This document shows, one piece after another, positions 1 through 11,018 of a stretch of DNA of 30,148 bases. The notes under the pieces are model-generated. The model saw only the letters and a list, made by a program, of their open reading frames with translations. It was not told the origin of the DNA and made no database searches. The stretch spans positions 6,115-36,262 of the forward strand of contig NMRA01001160.1 in NCBI GenBank assembly GCA_002633005.1, written 5' to 3'. Within the stretch, counting starts at the first letter, position 1. Each line of letters opens with the position of its first letter. This DNA comes from Phoronis australis. Its lineage: Eukaryota > Phoronida > Phoronidae. The position numbers were made by a program, and so were the translations under genes.

Positions 1-554
1 AGCCCCCTGTGTGACGTGGTGCGCCACCCACGCGGCTGTGCCATAACCATAGACTAAACATAACGAGTCTCTACATGTATGCCATAACTACCATTGCCGG
101 GTGACAGAAGTTCTATCTCGCTACAAGGGTACCGACGTAAAGGATTGCTTACTTTTTGTCAGCGAAACATACATTTCACACTTACCCTGTGTACCTTCAG
201 ATCCTCAGTGGTAGCAGGAACTTCAGTCCACGCAAGGTCGTTAGCACGCTTCCAGCGATATCGCACGTCATATTCGCGAGCCCAAGGGATCGACTTGCTA
301 TGGAAAGTGTAGTCACCAAACAACTCGATGAAGGCAGAAAATCAGCCAGATTGACGTTGACTTCATGCTTTGTGCTAGAAGGGACGTGTTTTCAATAGGG
401 CTAAAGAAAAGAACTCCGCTGAAGCACAAATATTTCCAAACAAACAGTTGTTTTTCTGTTCGGTGTATAATCGCCTGGGAAAAATAACAAAACGCCTTTG
501 AACTTATCATTGAACAGTACTATTGAGTCGGTAAGCGCACAAAACGCGTTGTAC
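1..554. other. Stretch without recognisable gene
   Basis: Short open frames occur on both strands, but none shows a recognisable domain, convincing splice sites or biased codon use. The stretch ends where the first copy of a 369-bp repeat begins. I see no element ends here. Confidence 0.5.
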
Positions 555-923
555 CCATAACGCTAAACCCTCGTGAGAGACCGCCCCGAGATGGATGCTG
601 GAGCAACTCGGGGCGGTCTGGGATCAAGCGGAAAAACCACAGGGTAAATCTGTGGTCGACGAATCTATTCGGTCGATTACATTTTATTGCCCGTGAAGAC
701 GCTAAGGGCTGCCTGAAGAAATATGACTCGCGCGTTTTTATTTTCGCCTTTTTCAATAACATGTAAAAGATTCATCAACAAATTCCTCGTAAAATTCTGA
801 AAACAAGCGTTTTTCTCCCACGAAAATCGATGAAGTTTTGGCCGAAATATTTCACTTTCAGTCCAGGCTAGCCCTGCACACTCAGAGAATCGTCACACAA
901 GATTACTACGCGGTAATGCGGTT
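555..923. repeat. 369-bp repeat, copy 1
   Basis: This block recurs at 1308-1676 in the same orientation with a constant offset of 753 bases. The first 144 bases are identical in both copies. The last 225 differ at about eight positions. The flanks of the two copies are unrelated, which suggests a dispersed repeat rather than a simple tandem duplication. Copy 1 ends directly at an N (924), so its right edge may be an assembly join. The - strand is open across it for about 80 codons, but the peptide has no recognisable domain and the block looks like a structured non-coding repeat. Confidence 0.85.
578..675. other. Three consecutive stem-loops in the 369-bp repeat
   Basis: The first stem pairs AGACCGCCCCGAG (578-590) with CTCGGGGCGGTCT (607-619), 13 perfect pairs around a 16-base loop. 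The second pairs ACCACAG with CTGTGGT (636-656). The third is CGAC-GAAT against ATTC-G-GTCG with one bulge (657-675). The same three occur unchanged in copy 2 (1331-1428). This could be the fold of a small RNA or the structured end of a mobile element. No known RNA family is recognised. Confidence 0.6.
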
Positions 924-924
924 N

Positions 925-1307
925 ACATGTACAGAGTTCGGTAGGCCAAGTTACTGAGGTCAGTCGCGGGAAGTTTGGATCTGTTCGGTGGTAAATTAGA
1001 ATTAAATTATTCTTCGTAAAATACAGACAAAAAGCATAGTCGTGTGTTGATATTTTAGATTGGCATTTTTTTCTATTTCTGTTTTAAACACACAAAACGC
1101 TAGTTTTAACGCTAGTGCTAGGAACCCGATTTGGCCCGTCACCGGCGGCCGGACTGGAGACGTCACAGACGTAAACCATTCGGGTTAGCACGGCTGCCAA
1201 CGTTGAAAATTAAATTTCCAGTCACAAAAAACGCTAGATTAATTAACCAAATAAATAATGTGCACGTGAATATTTTGGTAAAACGCCGAATACATGTATT
1301 TGCAAAT
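925..1307. other. Spacer between repeat copies
   Basis: No gene is seen. A short inverted repeat, AACCCGA (1123-1129) and TCGGGTT (1180-1186), encloses a GC-rich patch with CCGGCGGCCGG. An open frame at 1131-1313 has no recognisable content. Confidence 0.5.
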
Positions 1308-1676
1308 CCATAACGCTAAACCCTCGTGAGAGACCGCCCCGAGATGGATGCTGGAGCAACTCGGGGCGGTCTGGGATCAAGCGGAAAAACCACAGGGTAA
1401 ATCTGTGGTCGACGAATCTATTCGGTCGATTACATTTTATTGCCCGTGAAGCCGCTAAGGGCTGCCTGAAGAAATATGACTCGCGCGTTTGTATTTTCGC
1501 CTTTTTCAATAACATGTAAAAGATTCATCAACAAATTCCTCGTAAAATTCTGAAAACAAGCTTTTTTATCCCTTGAAAATCGATGAAGTTTTGGCCGAGA
1601 TATTTCACTTTCAGTCCAGGCTAGCCCTGCACACTCAGAGAATTGTCACACAAGATTACTACGCGGTAATGCGGTT
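1308..1676. repeat. 369-bp repeat, copy 2
   Basis: Second copy of the block at 555-923, same orientation, including the three stem-loops. It differs from copy 1 only in its last 225 bases. Its right edge passes into unrelated sequence without an N, so this is the better copy for judging the repeat's end. Confidence 0.85.
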
Positions 1677-1923
1677 TCACTGTCAACAAAGGAAGACGTC
1701 AAAATCGACTTATAATTGCCATTTTTAAACTATTTGCATGGTAAATTATCAAAATGTAAGTAAAATCGTACTCTATATTTTAACAAGAAAACAGCAGTTT
1801 CATTTTGATGAACATGTCTATAAGGACCTAACTCGCGCATGGTGGTGAGTAGTGAGTCCGGCCAACACGTGAGGATGGCTGTGTTGTTGTTTTTGCTCTC
1901 AATTCAAAAGTAGCCGTTTCAAA

Positions 1924-2131
1924 ATGGAGGATGGACAGAAAATGCAGGCAGTTGACGAAAACGGCCATTGGAAGGAAGCAATTGAGCGGGGAGTAAATGA
2001 CAGCGCTGGGAATTCACGTCGGTTTTCCTGGATGGCCGTCTGAGTTTGACCAGCTCGTCGAGCCGTGATTCGTGAGAGGCTGAGCCGATCGACTACGTCG
2101 GGCTCGGTACCTGGACCTGGTGAAGAAAAAC
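1924..2131 (+). CDS. Possible first exon, unrecognised protein
   Basis: An ATG at 1924 in the context AAAATGG opens a 39-codon frame beginning MEDGQKMQAVDENGHWKEAI and closing at TGA 2041. A donor-like GTAAAT lies inside it at 1993, after ...AIERG. An almost perfect donor, GTAAGTATT, lies at 2132, so a transcript exon may end at either place. Between 2041 and 2131 the same frame carries a second TGA and then reopens. The surroundings are richer in CpG than the flanking AT-rich DNA, as expected near a 5' end. A short upstream frame starts at 1875. No downstream exon could be linked to it and no family is recognised. It could equally be a non-coding exon or chance. Confidence 0.22.
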
Positions 2132-3209
2132 GTAAGTATTTTTTTGTCATCCCTTATGCTCGCATGATGCTGTTGGCTGTATAGATAAAGTATACCGTGT
2201 TTGCGTGGGATTTTGTGTTCATGAAATTACAGACTATGTACATCTACCACATTTAAAGTCAGAGAAACATTGTTACTTAGTGAAAGATAAACGTCTGAGC
2301 GAATATACCATGGTGCCTTCAATGTTGTGTTTGTTCTTTGTAAAGTTGATTTACTGTAACAAGTCCGATGTTGTCGGATTGAATTGGTATTCCGGGATTT
2401 TCAATGCCGGTGGCAGATCCAGAATTTTTGGAAAGGTGTTCGCAAATGAAATAATGTCAAGCCATTGTTTTAAATTACCATTTAAGTTTTATTAATAAGA
2501 GGTGGAGACAGCAATCTTCAGCCGTGTCTTTGTTACCTTGTTCTCATTTCTTTACATTTAGTTATGTTTCATTTCATTGTTTTCTGTAGATCCCCCCAAC
2601 CCCCTTGCTATAGTGCACTCTCTGTTGACTGAATTTGATGACATAATATATTGATAAGCCATTGTATTCTGCATACCAGTACTAGCTTAACCCTTAGTCC
2701 TGCACACCTGCCCTATTGTTCACTCTTGACTTTTGTTTACAAAATAATCCAGTCCAGTCTACACCCTGATTGCTTAGTTTAATATTTACCAGTGAGTAAA
2801 CTGTATTTCACTTGTTGAACCTTTTCTTACTATCATGCAGCTCTTGCTTGACAGTGCACATGTACTTTTATCTCCTCTTTTTCGAACCACTCATTAAAGC
2901 GTTTTATGGGGTTTGGTGAATGTTTTCATCGTTGGTTTCTAATTCGTTCAACTGCTTCCCAAAACTCCTGAGTCCTGAGCATTGAGCAACACTCAACAAT
3001 CCCTCTAAAAAATGATGCCCTTCCAAACAGTGATGTGACCTTTTGACTACATGAGTGTAAGCTGTGGTACACTACTGCACATGCACAAGGTCATCAGCAC
3101 CAGAAGTTTTAAAATCACACCACCAAAACTGTGACTGTTTACATTTCAGAGAGCTTGCCGTGACAATTTCAAGAAGGTATACCGCTTGACAGTTGCATTT
3201 ATGTACACA
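2132..3209. other. AT-rich stretch without gene
   Basis: If the donor at 2132 is real this would be intron. Stop codons are frequent on both strands. No element ends, repeats or structured motifs stand out. Confidence 0.4.
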
Positions 3210-3539
3210 TTGAAGCCTGGAGAATACAGACTTGATCAGGGCTTGGGATTTCCGTCTTTTAAGAGGAATTCCTTTTTTGGTGTCGATTTTCTCTGGATTT
3301 CCAGTTTCCTCTTTTTATGATTTTTTCGACTTCATTAAATGTTTAGTTCAGGTAAATTTTACATCCAAAAANCGTTGAAGCCTGGAGAATACAGACTTGA
3401 TCAGGGCTTGGGATTTCCGTCTTTTAAGAGGAATTCCTTTTTGGTGTCAATTTTCTCTGATTGGATTTCCAGTTTCCTCTTTTTATGATTTTTTCGACTT
3501 CATTAAATGTTTAGTTCAGGTAAATTTTACATCCAAAAA
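3210..3539. repeat. Duplicated ~165-bp block around an N
   Basis: Bases 3210-3371 (162) and 3375-3539 (165) are nearly identical. They differ by one base in a T run, a 4-base insertion and one G/A substitution. The left copy ends at the N (3372) and the right copy starts two bases after it. Either two overlapping contig or haplotype ends were joined without merging, or this is a true tandem duplication with an ambiguous base. The sequence has no recognisable coding content. Confidence 0.85.
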
Positions 3540-5423
3540 TGTCTATCACCCAAACCTATTTTTTGTGTATCATACATCAGCTGGAAATTTCTCCGCTGTT
3601 TTTGTTATTGCTCATTCCAAGCTCTGCTTATGTTTCGTGAAGTAACTTGAATGGATTTCATAACATACCAGTTTATTGTACTGGATTCTTCTTGGGTTTA
3701 TCAACTGTAAACTAACACTAATAGGAGCATAGGATAATAGCCACCTGTCTTAAGTTCGCACAAAAGTAGAGTACAAAATTCCAAACGTAATTTCGAGTTC
3801 CAATTCCTGTAAAAAGATCAATGACGGGCCCAGGTATCAATTCCGGTATTTTTGGCACTTAATCGTGTTTGAAAGTGTTGTACTGTGTTTGGAAATTTGT
3901 TTGAAAAGCTGTTTTTTTCTGCTTAACAGCGTATGACCTTACTGGATTTAAGGGCCCCACCAGAGCATTTATTAGTGTGCCCTCCACTCATTTCCAATGT
4001 TCTATGTATATCAAATGCTTTGAGATGCCAGCAGGGTATTCTGCATGCAGCTTTGTTGTGGTCAGTGAGAATGTCCTACTCACATGTGTATGAATGCATA
4101 GTATGTGCACCTCATTCATGTACCACACCAGTATTGCCTGTGTGGTTATGGAAATGTGTAAGCTGCTTGTGTTGTATGGGCATTGTTGAGCTTGAAATGC
4201 TAGTTTTACTCCTATAAAACTAGGGATGTATTTATTGCGACATGTCTCCGTTATTGTTGTTACTAGTTTATTGCTTAACCAGTGTATCTATTTTGAATAT
4301 TCTTCAAGCCTTGGATGACTGATCTTTTCAGTTTAGGATAGTTATTGTTTGCATCCCAAGAAATGAATTACATACTGTCTTTTTTAGTATTTTTATTCAG
4401 TGACTCCTGGTGTGGTTTTGAAAATGGTTGTTTTTTAGGCTGAAATGCAGATTTTTTACCAAGTTCTGCAATGACCCTGTCATTTCCACATGGTTATCTT
4501 GAAAAGCAAATTCTTGTATACATATTATTGTCATCTTGTGAGGTGTGCAATTTATTGCGGTTTTCAGTGACTGGTTCCACCAGGGATAGCAGTATTGTGC
4601 ACCTACCGGTACTTTGCTCAAACCCATGTTTCATATTATTATATTGATAACTTTTCCTCGTGAAGGTAGTGATCTCAGCAGTTATATCACTTATGGTGTT
4701 TTGTCAAGTAGTAGAACCTTGTACTGCTATGACACAAATTTTGAAGGTTTCTATGTTGTAGTTAAGTCCCACTTTAAATATTTTGCTCACCATGTGAGTT
4801 ATTGTTTACATGGAGGGATTCATACTTATGGATGATCTCATCAGGGATTGCATGTAACACTATTTGGGTGTGTATATTTGTTACATGTTCATTGTATAAA
4901 GTGTATTGTTTATATTGCAGAGTTTATAATTGTTAGTTAAAAAGATTTCGGTAGGTTATCTCAACAGTGCTTAGTGCATGTTTTGCTCATCCTGTGAAAT
5001 GTAATATTTATACTGAAGAGTTTATCATCGCTAGTGCCTGTGTCCCTTATTGCTTTTCCCATAGTATGAACAACTAGTCATGTTAACGTTTGAAATTCTC
5101 ATGTACAATATATATTACACTCTTCCGAAATCTTACACTTATTTTCATTGCCCAAGCACTAATCTGAAGAGTGGCCTACTAGTTATGTGGAATGCGCACA
5201 ATGCATTGTTAAAGCGAGGTGATCGTATGCCGCTGGGTTTTTGTTTTCTTACTCTTTGTGAACGCAGTGCCTGTAATTCGCATTTATTCCTAAGTTTATG
5301 CAATCATTTTAAATTACAAAACATGAAACCCTGGGAACCGGTGGGGCAGTTAAATTTTGACATCGACAATATATACGTGTCATTTGAAGTAGTAGCCCGT
5401 TGTAGGGTGCCACGACCAAAAAT
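3540..5423. other. AT-rich stretch without gene
   Basis: No convincing coding segment is found. Around 4890-5030 two loosely similar stretches (TTTATATTGCAGAGTTTAT and TTTATACTGAAGAGTTTAT) hint at an old local duplication. The open frame at 5080-5463 has no family resemblance I can name. Confidence 0.4.
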
Positions 5424-6743
5424 ATGGGTACACATCACATGTTTAACCACAAACAACAAGTGAAAGAGTTACTTTTTCAGGTAAGCGACGCGTTGCGCGC
5501 TTTGGTTGTTTTTGTCCGTTTTAGGTGGCAAGTGGCGCTTTTTTCTTTGACGATTTCGCTGAGGTACGTTTCAGAAAATCGTACTGTAGGCCTAAGTCAT
5601 TTTTTCTGTGCCAGTTCATTTAGGTACACAGCAACTGAAAAAATGGATAAATCACGTCATTTTAAATCTCCATATCGCTCCGTTATGGCCACTTCGACTT
5701 GGATGGATTTTGGCTCTTTCAAACACTCCTCCATGCTCTATTTTTTGAAGTTCGTTAACGAAAACGCGTACCAGGATGTAAGGTTCGTGCCCTCCCCCTC
5801 GAGTTTTAGTTGGTAATTTTGACATGAAGATGATGGTGATATTTATGCGTTCCTTGACGAGAATTCCAGCAAGTCAAGTTTTGCCTAATTCAGCTTTTCA
5901 TTCATTTTTATACCGTGTATGGTCGCTGGCAAAATAAGATACCATCAAGATTTTAGTCTAGATGTTTCCTAACTCGATTTTTAGCCATAACACTGAGCGC
6001 GCAAGAGAAGACGGAACATATTTGCGACGTTTCGTTTACTCAAAGTTAATGAGCCTAAACGTCAGAAAATATTTGTTTTCTCTTTCTCGCTTATAATGAT
6101 TTTCAAGGGTTTCCGTTATTCAATTTCGGCAAGGTCGTCGCTTTCTCGCAAAACTACCGATTGGATGATCAATTACGCACTTATTTACTCTCCGTTTTAA
6201 CGTTGATCATCGTCAATACACCTCCAAAAATTGCACATCGTCTTTGCGCAAACTACATTGAGATTTAAGTCTCCCGAAAAAAGTTGACGATCGGATAGTG
6301 TTTAAAAGTCTAATTCTAAATTTCTCCAGTTAGTGCACAAATGAAGTAAAAGAAAGTAGTTCTGCTTGTCGCGTCAGCTGTTGGTATCATTATCTCGATT
6401 TATGACCCACAACGCGTGACTGGACAAAGCCTTTTCAATTTAGCCGGTGGAGCGTGAGACCCCTGAGGTCCCAATCGAGTCCTCACGACAACTTCGCGTT
6501 ATGAGTCCGCTCTTTTATTAACTACACAGCAAGAGATAGTTTTACATCACACCACGGCCGGGGGATTAACTGTGATTATGGAGGACTGCTACTCTCTTAG
6601 TTTGGCAGTTATGGCCTACTCCTCAAAGGAATGTCAACAACAAACCTGAATAGCAAATTCAGCCAAAACATTTGTTGTCATTGGTCAGAGTCACTCGATG
6701 AAGTGTAAACTGTTTCTACCCCAGTACAATGAAATGTGACAGT
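5424..6743. other. Stretch with weak exon candidate
   Basis: An ATG at 5424 opens 19 codons (MGTHHMFNHKQQVKELLFQ) ending exactly at a good donor, CAG|GTAAGC, after 5480. It resembles a first exon, but no partner exon was found. A second frame begins at 5643 (MDKSRHFKSPYRSVMATSTW...) and shows no known domain. The rest (5830-6743) is gene-free, moderately CpG-containing sequence. Confidence 0.2.
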
Positions 6744-7071
6744 ATGCGAATTCTGATCCTTGGGAGCAGCCACGTACGTCGACTCCGCGACTACAAGTTG
6801 CGAGAGCCGTCCGACGAGCTTCACCTTCGACTTGCCTTTGATCCTACTGTCAAGATTGTTGGCGGAATGACCACCAGGTCACTATTTAGATGAACTCCAT
6901 GTGGTATCCAGTTTCCGGCCAGATGTCGTCATTCTGCACGTCGGTGGGAATGATTTGTCGACGGACGAACCGCCCCACGTTCACAGGCGTCTTGTTCAGA
7001 TGGTTCCCCCGTCTGAAAGAGGACTAATGTGTGCGGGCTCAGATTCCTATAACGCGCAAGCTTCCGCGTTA
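6744..7071 (+). pseudogene. SGNH-hydrolase-like fragment, frameshifted
   Basis: Two frames together spell the SGNH (GDSL-like) esterase fold. From ATG 6744 the first reads MRILILGSSHVRRL, with the block I nucleophile region GSSH, and later IVGGMTTRSL, the block II glycine region. It stops at TGA 6891. One base away the frame resumes as LDELHVVSSFRPDVVILHVG then GNDLS, the block III Gly-x-Asn-Asp motif. It continues to a stop at about 7071, running into the satellite. The C-terminal Asp/His block is missing, replaced by satellite sequence. Removing one T near 6886 would rejoin the frames. Domains of this type occur in many marine invertebrate genomes, often near retroelements, so this could be a decayed element ORF rather than a host enzyme. 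Confidence 0.6.
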
Positions 7072-8250
7072 TAGGAATCCCGATTTTTAACGAACTTTCC
7101 CTCAAGTATTCTTTAAAATTCCTATCAGACTCAGATTCCTATAACGCGCAGGCTTGCGCAATATATGTAGGAATCCCGATTTTTTACGAGATTTCCCTAA
7201 AATATTCTTTAAAATTCCTATCAGGCTCAGATTCCCATAACGCGCAAGCTTGCGCAATATAGGAATCCCGATTTTTGAACGGGTTTTCCTTCAAATAATC
7301 TTTAAAACGCCTATTAGGCTCAGATTCCCATAACGCGCAGGCTTGCGCAGTATAGGAATCCCCATTTTTGAACAAATTTTCCCTCAAATAATCTTTAAAA
7401 CGCCTATCAGGCTCAGATTCCCATAACGCGCAAGCTTGCGCAATATAGGAATCCCGAATTTTGAACGAGTATTCCTTCAAATATTCTTTAAAATTCCTAT
7501 CAGGCTCAGATTCCCATAACGTGCAGGCTTGCGCAATATAGGAATCCCGATTTTTTACGAGTTTTCCCTCAAATATTCTTTAAAATTCCTATTAGTCTCA
7601 GATTCCCATAAGGCGCAGGCTTGCCCAATATAGGAATCCCGAATTTTGAACGAGTTTTCCTTCAAATATTCTTTAAAATTCCTATCAGTCTCAGATTCCC
7701 ATAACGCGCAGGCTTGCGCAATATAGGAATCCCGATTTTTGAACAAATTTTCCCTCAAATAATCTTTAAAACGCCTATCAATCTCAGATTCCCATAACGC
7801 GCAAGCTTGCGCAATATAGGAATCCCGATTTTTTACGAGTTTTCCCTCAAATATTCTTTAAAATTCCCTATCAGTCTCAGATTCCCATAACACGCAGGCT
7901 TGCGCAATATAGGAACCCCCGATTTTTGAACGAGTTTTCCTTCAAATATTCTTTAAAACGCCTATTAGGCTCAGATTCCCATTACGCGCAGGCTTGCGCA
8001 ATATAGGAATCCCCATTTTTGAACGAATTTTCCCTCAAACAATCTTTAAAACGCCTATCAGGCTCTGATTGCCATAACGCCCCAGCTTGCGCGTTATAGG
8101 AATCCCGATTTCTTAGCGAAGTTTACCTCAAATAATACTTAAAATGCCCATCAGCTTCAGATTCCTATAACGCCCAGCCTTGCACATTATAGGAATTTCG
8201 ATTTTTGAACGGAGTTTTTTCATAAGTCTTTAAAATGCCTATATCTTGTA
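7036..8250. repeat. 93-bp palindrome-centred satellite, 13 units
   Basis: Thirteen tandem units begin CAGATTCC (or a variant) at 7040, 7132, 7228, 7321, 7414, 7507, 7599, 7692, 7785, 7878, 7972, 8065 and 8158. The spacing is 92-96, mostly 93. Each unit has a palindromic half, from GATTCCYATAACGCGCA through AAGCTT or GGCTT to TGCGCAATATAGGAATC, and a conserved 55-base half ending CTTTAAAAYKCCTATCAG. The outer units (1, 12, 13) keep CGTTATAGG in the right arm, while inner units have CAATATAGG. That is the pattern of arrays homogenised from the middle. Because 93 is divisible by three, the - strand stays open over several units (7184-7480, 7555-7758). Some units carry TAA or a 1-base deletion, so coding is doubtful. 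Confidence 0.95.
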
Positions 8251-9389
8251 CATTCGTCTTTAATGATGTCTAAAATGTCAACACCACTAAACTGCATGAG
8301 TCGGGTGACGCATCACGTGTTTTCAGAGTTTTTTAGGCGTCCTCAGTCATCCGTCTTGGTATTCCCTTACGGGGGCCGTAATATAGTATATTTGATAAAT
8401 TGATTACAGTTCTGGACCACAAACTAAAAACATTATGAATGCCATGTTGCCAATATTATTGAACAGCACTTAGAAACAATTGAAAATTGCGCGATAACAA
8501 ATTGGTTCAATTGTCTCAATAATTTCTGATTGTTTCATTGTGACAAGTTGTGAAAATATCAAGTGAGTGAAAAAATTAGGTTTCAACCAAAAATACAAAT
8601 TGATTCTTCGACAGAGGTTTTCCCCACTGCTGTCTTGTTAATAACCACTCCCATTAATAAGGGGTTATTAATTTTTCTTTTAAGTTTTGAGGGTTGACCA
8701 GTACCATAGCATGATTTTATATTAAAGTGCAGTATGGGAAATGTGTTTACATGTATATCCTAGTTGAGGAGTCTTTGATAGAACATCCTTCATTGTCTTG
8801 CAAAATGCACATTTCCAAGTATCTGCTCATCATTGGCATGGTGAACAAAATAGCAGTAGTTCTGAGACATTCTTATTATTAAACTTCCAAATATACATCA
8901 GCAGTAAGCTTTTGAAATTCATCTGCCATGCCTTTGACTTGGAAGATTCCCAGTGTGTGATTCTAACCAATATCCTGAAATATAAAGAAAGTTTATGTTG
9001 TCAAAAGTTATCAAGAAAACAACATGATGACAGGAGAAAGCTTTATATTTTAAGGTAAACATGTAGGTTATCTCACATATTCTATCAAGAATTGATTTCA
9101 CCAGGTAATGTCCGAACGACACCAAAGATCAAGCTAGGATATTGCAGTAGAAGTATAACTATGTTTGTAGGATAACCTAGTTATCCAATACACATGAACT
9201 TATGTGTATGGCACCGACATGTTTTTGCCGTGTACTTTTTGTTGTTGGTATATGACGATATATATATGGCATATGCCAAGCACGGTACCACGCCAGTGGC
9301 AACAAGATTATCTGTGAAAGTGTTGAATAACTATTGCAGTTTGATTTCATAACAAATTGTTAAGAATTTTCAGTTTGTGACACATACAA
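8251..9389. other. Stretch without recognisable gene
   Basis: Open frames at 8798-9058 (+) and 8919-9125 (-) overlap each other and have no recognisable content or splice context. No element termini were found. The stretch separates the palindromic satellite from the motif array that begins near 9390. Confidence 0.45.
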
Positions 9390-9838
9390 GTGAAAACACT
9401 GAACCATAAAATAATATAAAAGTTCGGATCAAAATTAGGAACAATCCATGCAGAAATATAACAAGGGCAATTTTCATAATGATCTTTTGCACGGTTTGGC
9501 AAATACAGAAGCAGGCGACAAGCACAGACTAAAAAATAATTAAAATGGCCACTAGCTGGGGCAGAATACGTCAAATGCATCACAAAAAGGAAAGCAGTTG
9601 TCATCTTAATAAAAATGTGTTTGCCAAATTTCATGAACAAGCATAAAAATTCAGAAGTTACAAAGGCAAACGTAAAAAAGAAAACTGCCACTAGGGAATA
9701 CAGCAGAAGTTGGATTGAGAGGACAGTGTCATCTCAGTAGTCGAAAATCATCGTCAGTCCTCCTCACCACATTAGGAACATACATGCCAATTTCCACAAT
9801 CATCCTGAGAAAAAAAACAGACTCTAAAATAGTAAAAA

Positions 9839-9855
9839 TGGCCACTAGGTGGCAC
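9839..9855 (+). promoter_or_regulatory. CTCF-like motif, A2 core
   Basis: TGGCCACTAGGTGGCAC matches the bilaterian CTCF core (CCASYAGRKGGC) at essentially every core position. Binding is inferred from sequence only. The same motif class is also a common component of invertebrate repeats. Confidence 0.4.
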
Positions 9856-10160
9856 AAAATAACTCTAATCAAACCTAAAAGAAAAGGAAAGCGTCACCAC
9901 ACTAACAGATGCCTAGCAGCCAAATTTTAGGGAAAATACGGTGAGTACCTTGAAGATACAGAGGTAAAGTTAAAAATAAAATAAAATTGCCAATAGGGGC
10001 ACACTAGTAGTTCAGTCCCTCCGAATGTCGACGTCGTCCGTTTTCAACTTCACATCAATACACTAGCCACCCTTTTCATAGTAAGAACATGCATGCCAAT
10101 TTCCACAATCACCCCTAGAGCAGTTTGGTTAATAGAAGGGCGCACAAAAAAACAGTAAAA

Positions 10161-10178
10161 TTGCCAACCAGGTGGCGC
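10161..10178 (+). promoter_or_regulatory. CTCF-like motif, A3 core
   Basis: TTGCCAACCAGGTGGCGC keeps the central AGGTGGCGC of the CTCF core with one mismatch on its 5' side. It lies about 320 bases from the A2 core in the same orientation, in the array's third unit. Confidence 0.35.
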
Positions 10179-10659
10179 AAAGTACATCTAATCCATCCAC
10201 AAACAAGAAGATAGCGTCATCTCATTAATAGTTACCTAACTGCCACATTTTACGAAAATCCAGTGATGACCTCCGAAGATACAGACTGAGATAAGTGTAA
10301 AAAACTAAAATTGTCACTAAGGAGTACACAAGTGGTCGGAGAAGTTCGAAATTTGCTCTCATCTGTTGTCAGCTTCACAGAAACACATCTGCTAAATCCC
10401 ATGAAGACCCTGTGAGGGGTTTAGGAGATACATGTACAGCAGCAGACGCCGGATGCCCATACAAGAGATGACAGCAATATGCACTCACATATAAATATGA
10501 AGGCGCATAAAAGCACATAATTGATATTATGATGCACTTTCCTGTTAACATCTGAGTTCTCAGTGTAGATAAACTGTATGCATACATAACAAAACCTTTT
10601 CGCATGATTTGAATTATAGCTTTGGCCGATTTTGTTAGGGGTACTAGTTAGTCGGCAAT

Positions 10660-10673
10660 AGCGGAGTTGCAAC
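10660..10673 (+). repeat. Left terminal inverted repeat of ISL2EU
   Basis: AGCGGAGTTGCAAC, preceded by CAAT. The match to the right end extends outward through the AT duplication and the flanking CA/TG to 18 bases, because the target itself is palindromic. The transposase start lies only 25-67 bases further in, so its promoter must be in or very near this end. Confidence 0.88.
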
Positions 10674-10740
10674 GCCGCCATATTGGAAATGGGTCAGAAT
10701 GTTGCATTGTGGTTATAATGGTAAACTTCAGTTAACAAGT

Positions 10741-11018
10741 ATGTTGGCAACCGTGCGGGCGAACGGGCTACGGGGAGGTTATACGTGTTGCGTGCCTGGC
10801 TGCTATAATAACAGTAAGCGAGATAAAGAATTTAGTTATCATCGGTTTCCCAAGGACCAAAAACTGTGCAAAAAATGGGTCAAAAACTTCGGTAGAGCTG
10901 GAAGCAAAGGGCGATTTAGTGAATTCGTTCCGACTACCGGGCATAGGGTATGCAGCGCGCATTTTGAGGGAGGGAAAAAACGTATCTTGGTAACTGTCCT
11001 ACTATATTTCCCTTGAAA
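10741..11018 (+). other. Transposase exon 1: THAP zinc finger
   Basis: Visible THAP signatures are C-x4-C (CCVPGC), the YHRFP block, the conserved Trp in CKKWVKNF, and the C-x2-H pair in VCSAHF. The closing PTIF motif is in the +1 frame after the A6 run. The exon ends AAA|GTACTC in that shifted frame. Intron 1 (11019-11095) is only 77 bases and ends TTTTTAG. Confidence 0.85.

Larger units (their letters stand above)
9390..10450. repeat. Diverged ~300-bp tandem array, ~3 units
   Basis: Six related cores of the type AAAATGGCCACTAGGTGGCA lie near 9546, 9685, 9839, 9987, 10161 and 10311. They alternate between an A form, followed by RCAAARTA...CTAATC and GCGTCATCT, and a B form, followed by a GRANTACA-like segment and AGTTCRG. 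A-to-A distances are about 293 and 322. B-to-B distances are about 302 and 324. The segment CATGCCAATTTCCACAATCA occurs before the A2 and A3 cores, with looser versions at both ends. Units have diverged strongly, so the array is old. No coding content is evident. Confidence 0.65.

Noticed and set aside
520-1515. Two similar - strand frames (SYFFRQPLASSRAIKCN...) as duplicated genes
   Set aside because: They lie wholly within the 369-bp repeat, show no domain, and cross three strong stem-loops. A non-coding repeat explains them better.
5643-5816. Frame MDKSRHFKSPYRSVMATSTW... as an exon
   Set aside because: The start context is acceptable, but there is no recognised family and no linked exon, so it was not called.
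7184-7758. Open frames of 98 and 67 codons on - as a repeat protein
   Set aside because: They follow from a unit length divisible by three. Several units carry TAA or a one-base deletion, and no start, splice or flanking coding context exists.
7036-8250. Regular palindromic repeats with spacers, superficially like a CRISPR array
   Set aside because: The spacers are themselves homologous from unit to unit, the whole 93-bp unit is tandemly repeated, and the window is from an intron-bearing eukaryote with no cas-like genes. It is a satellite.
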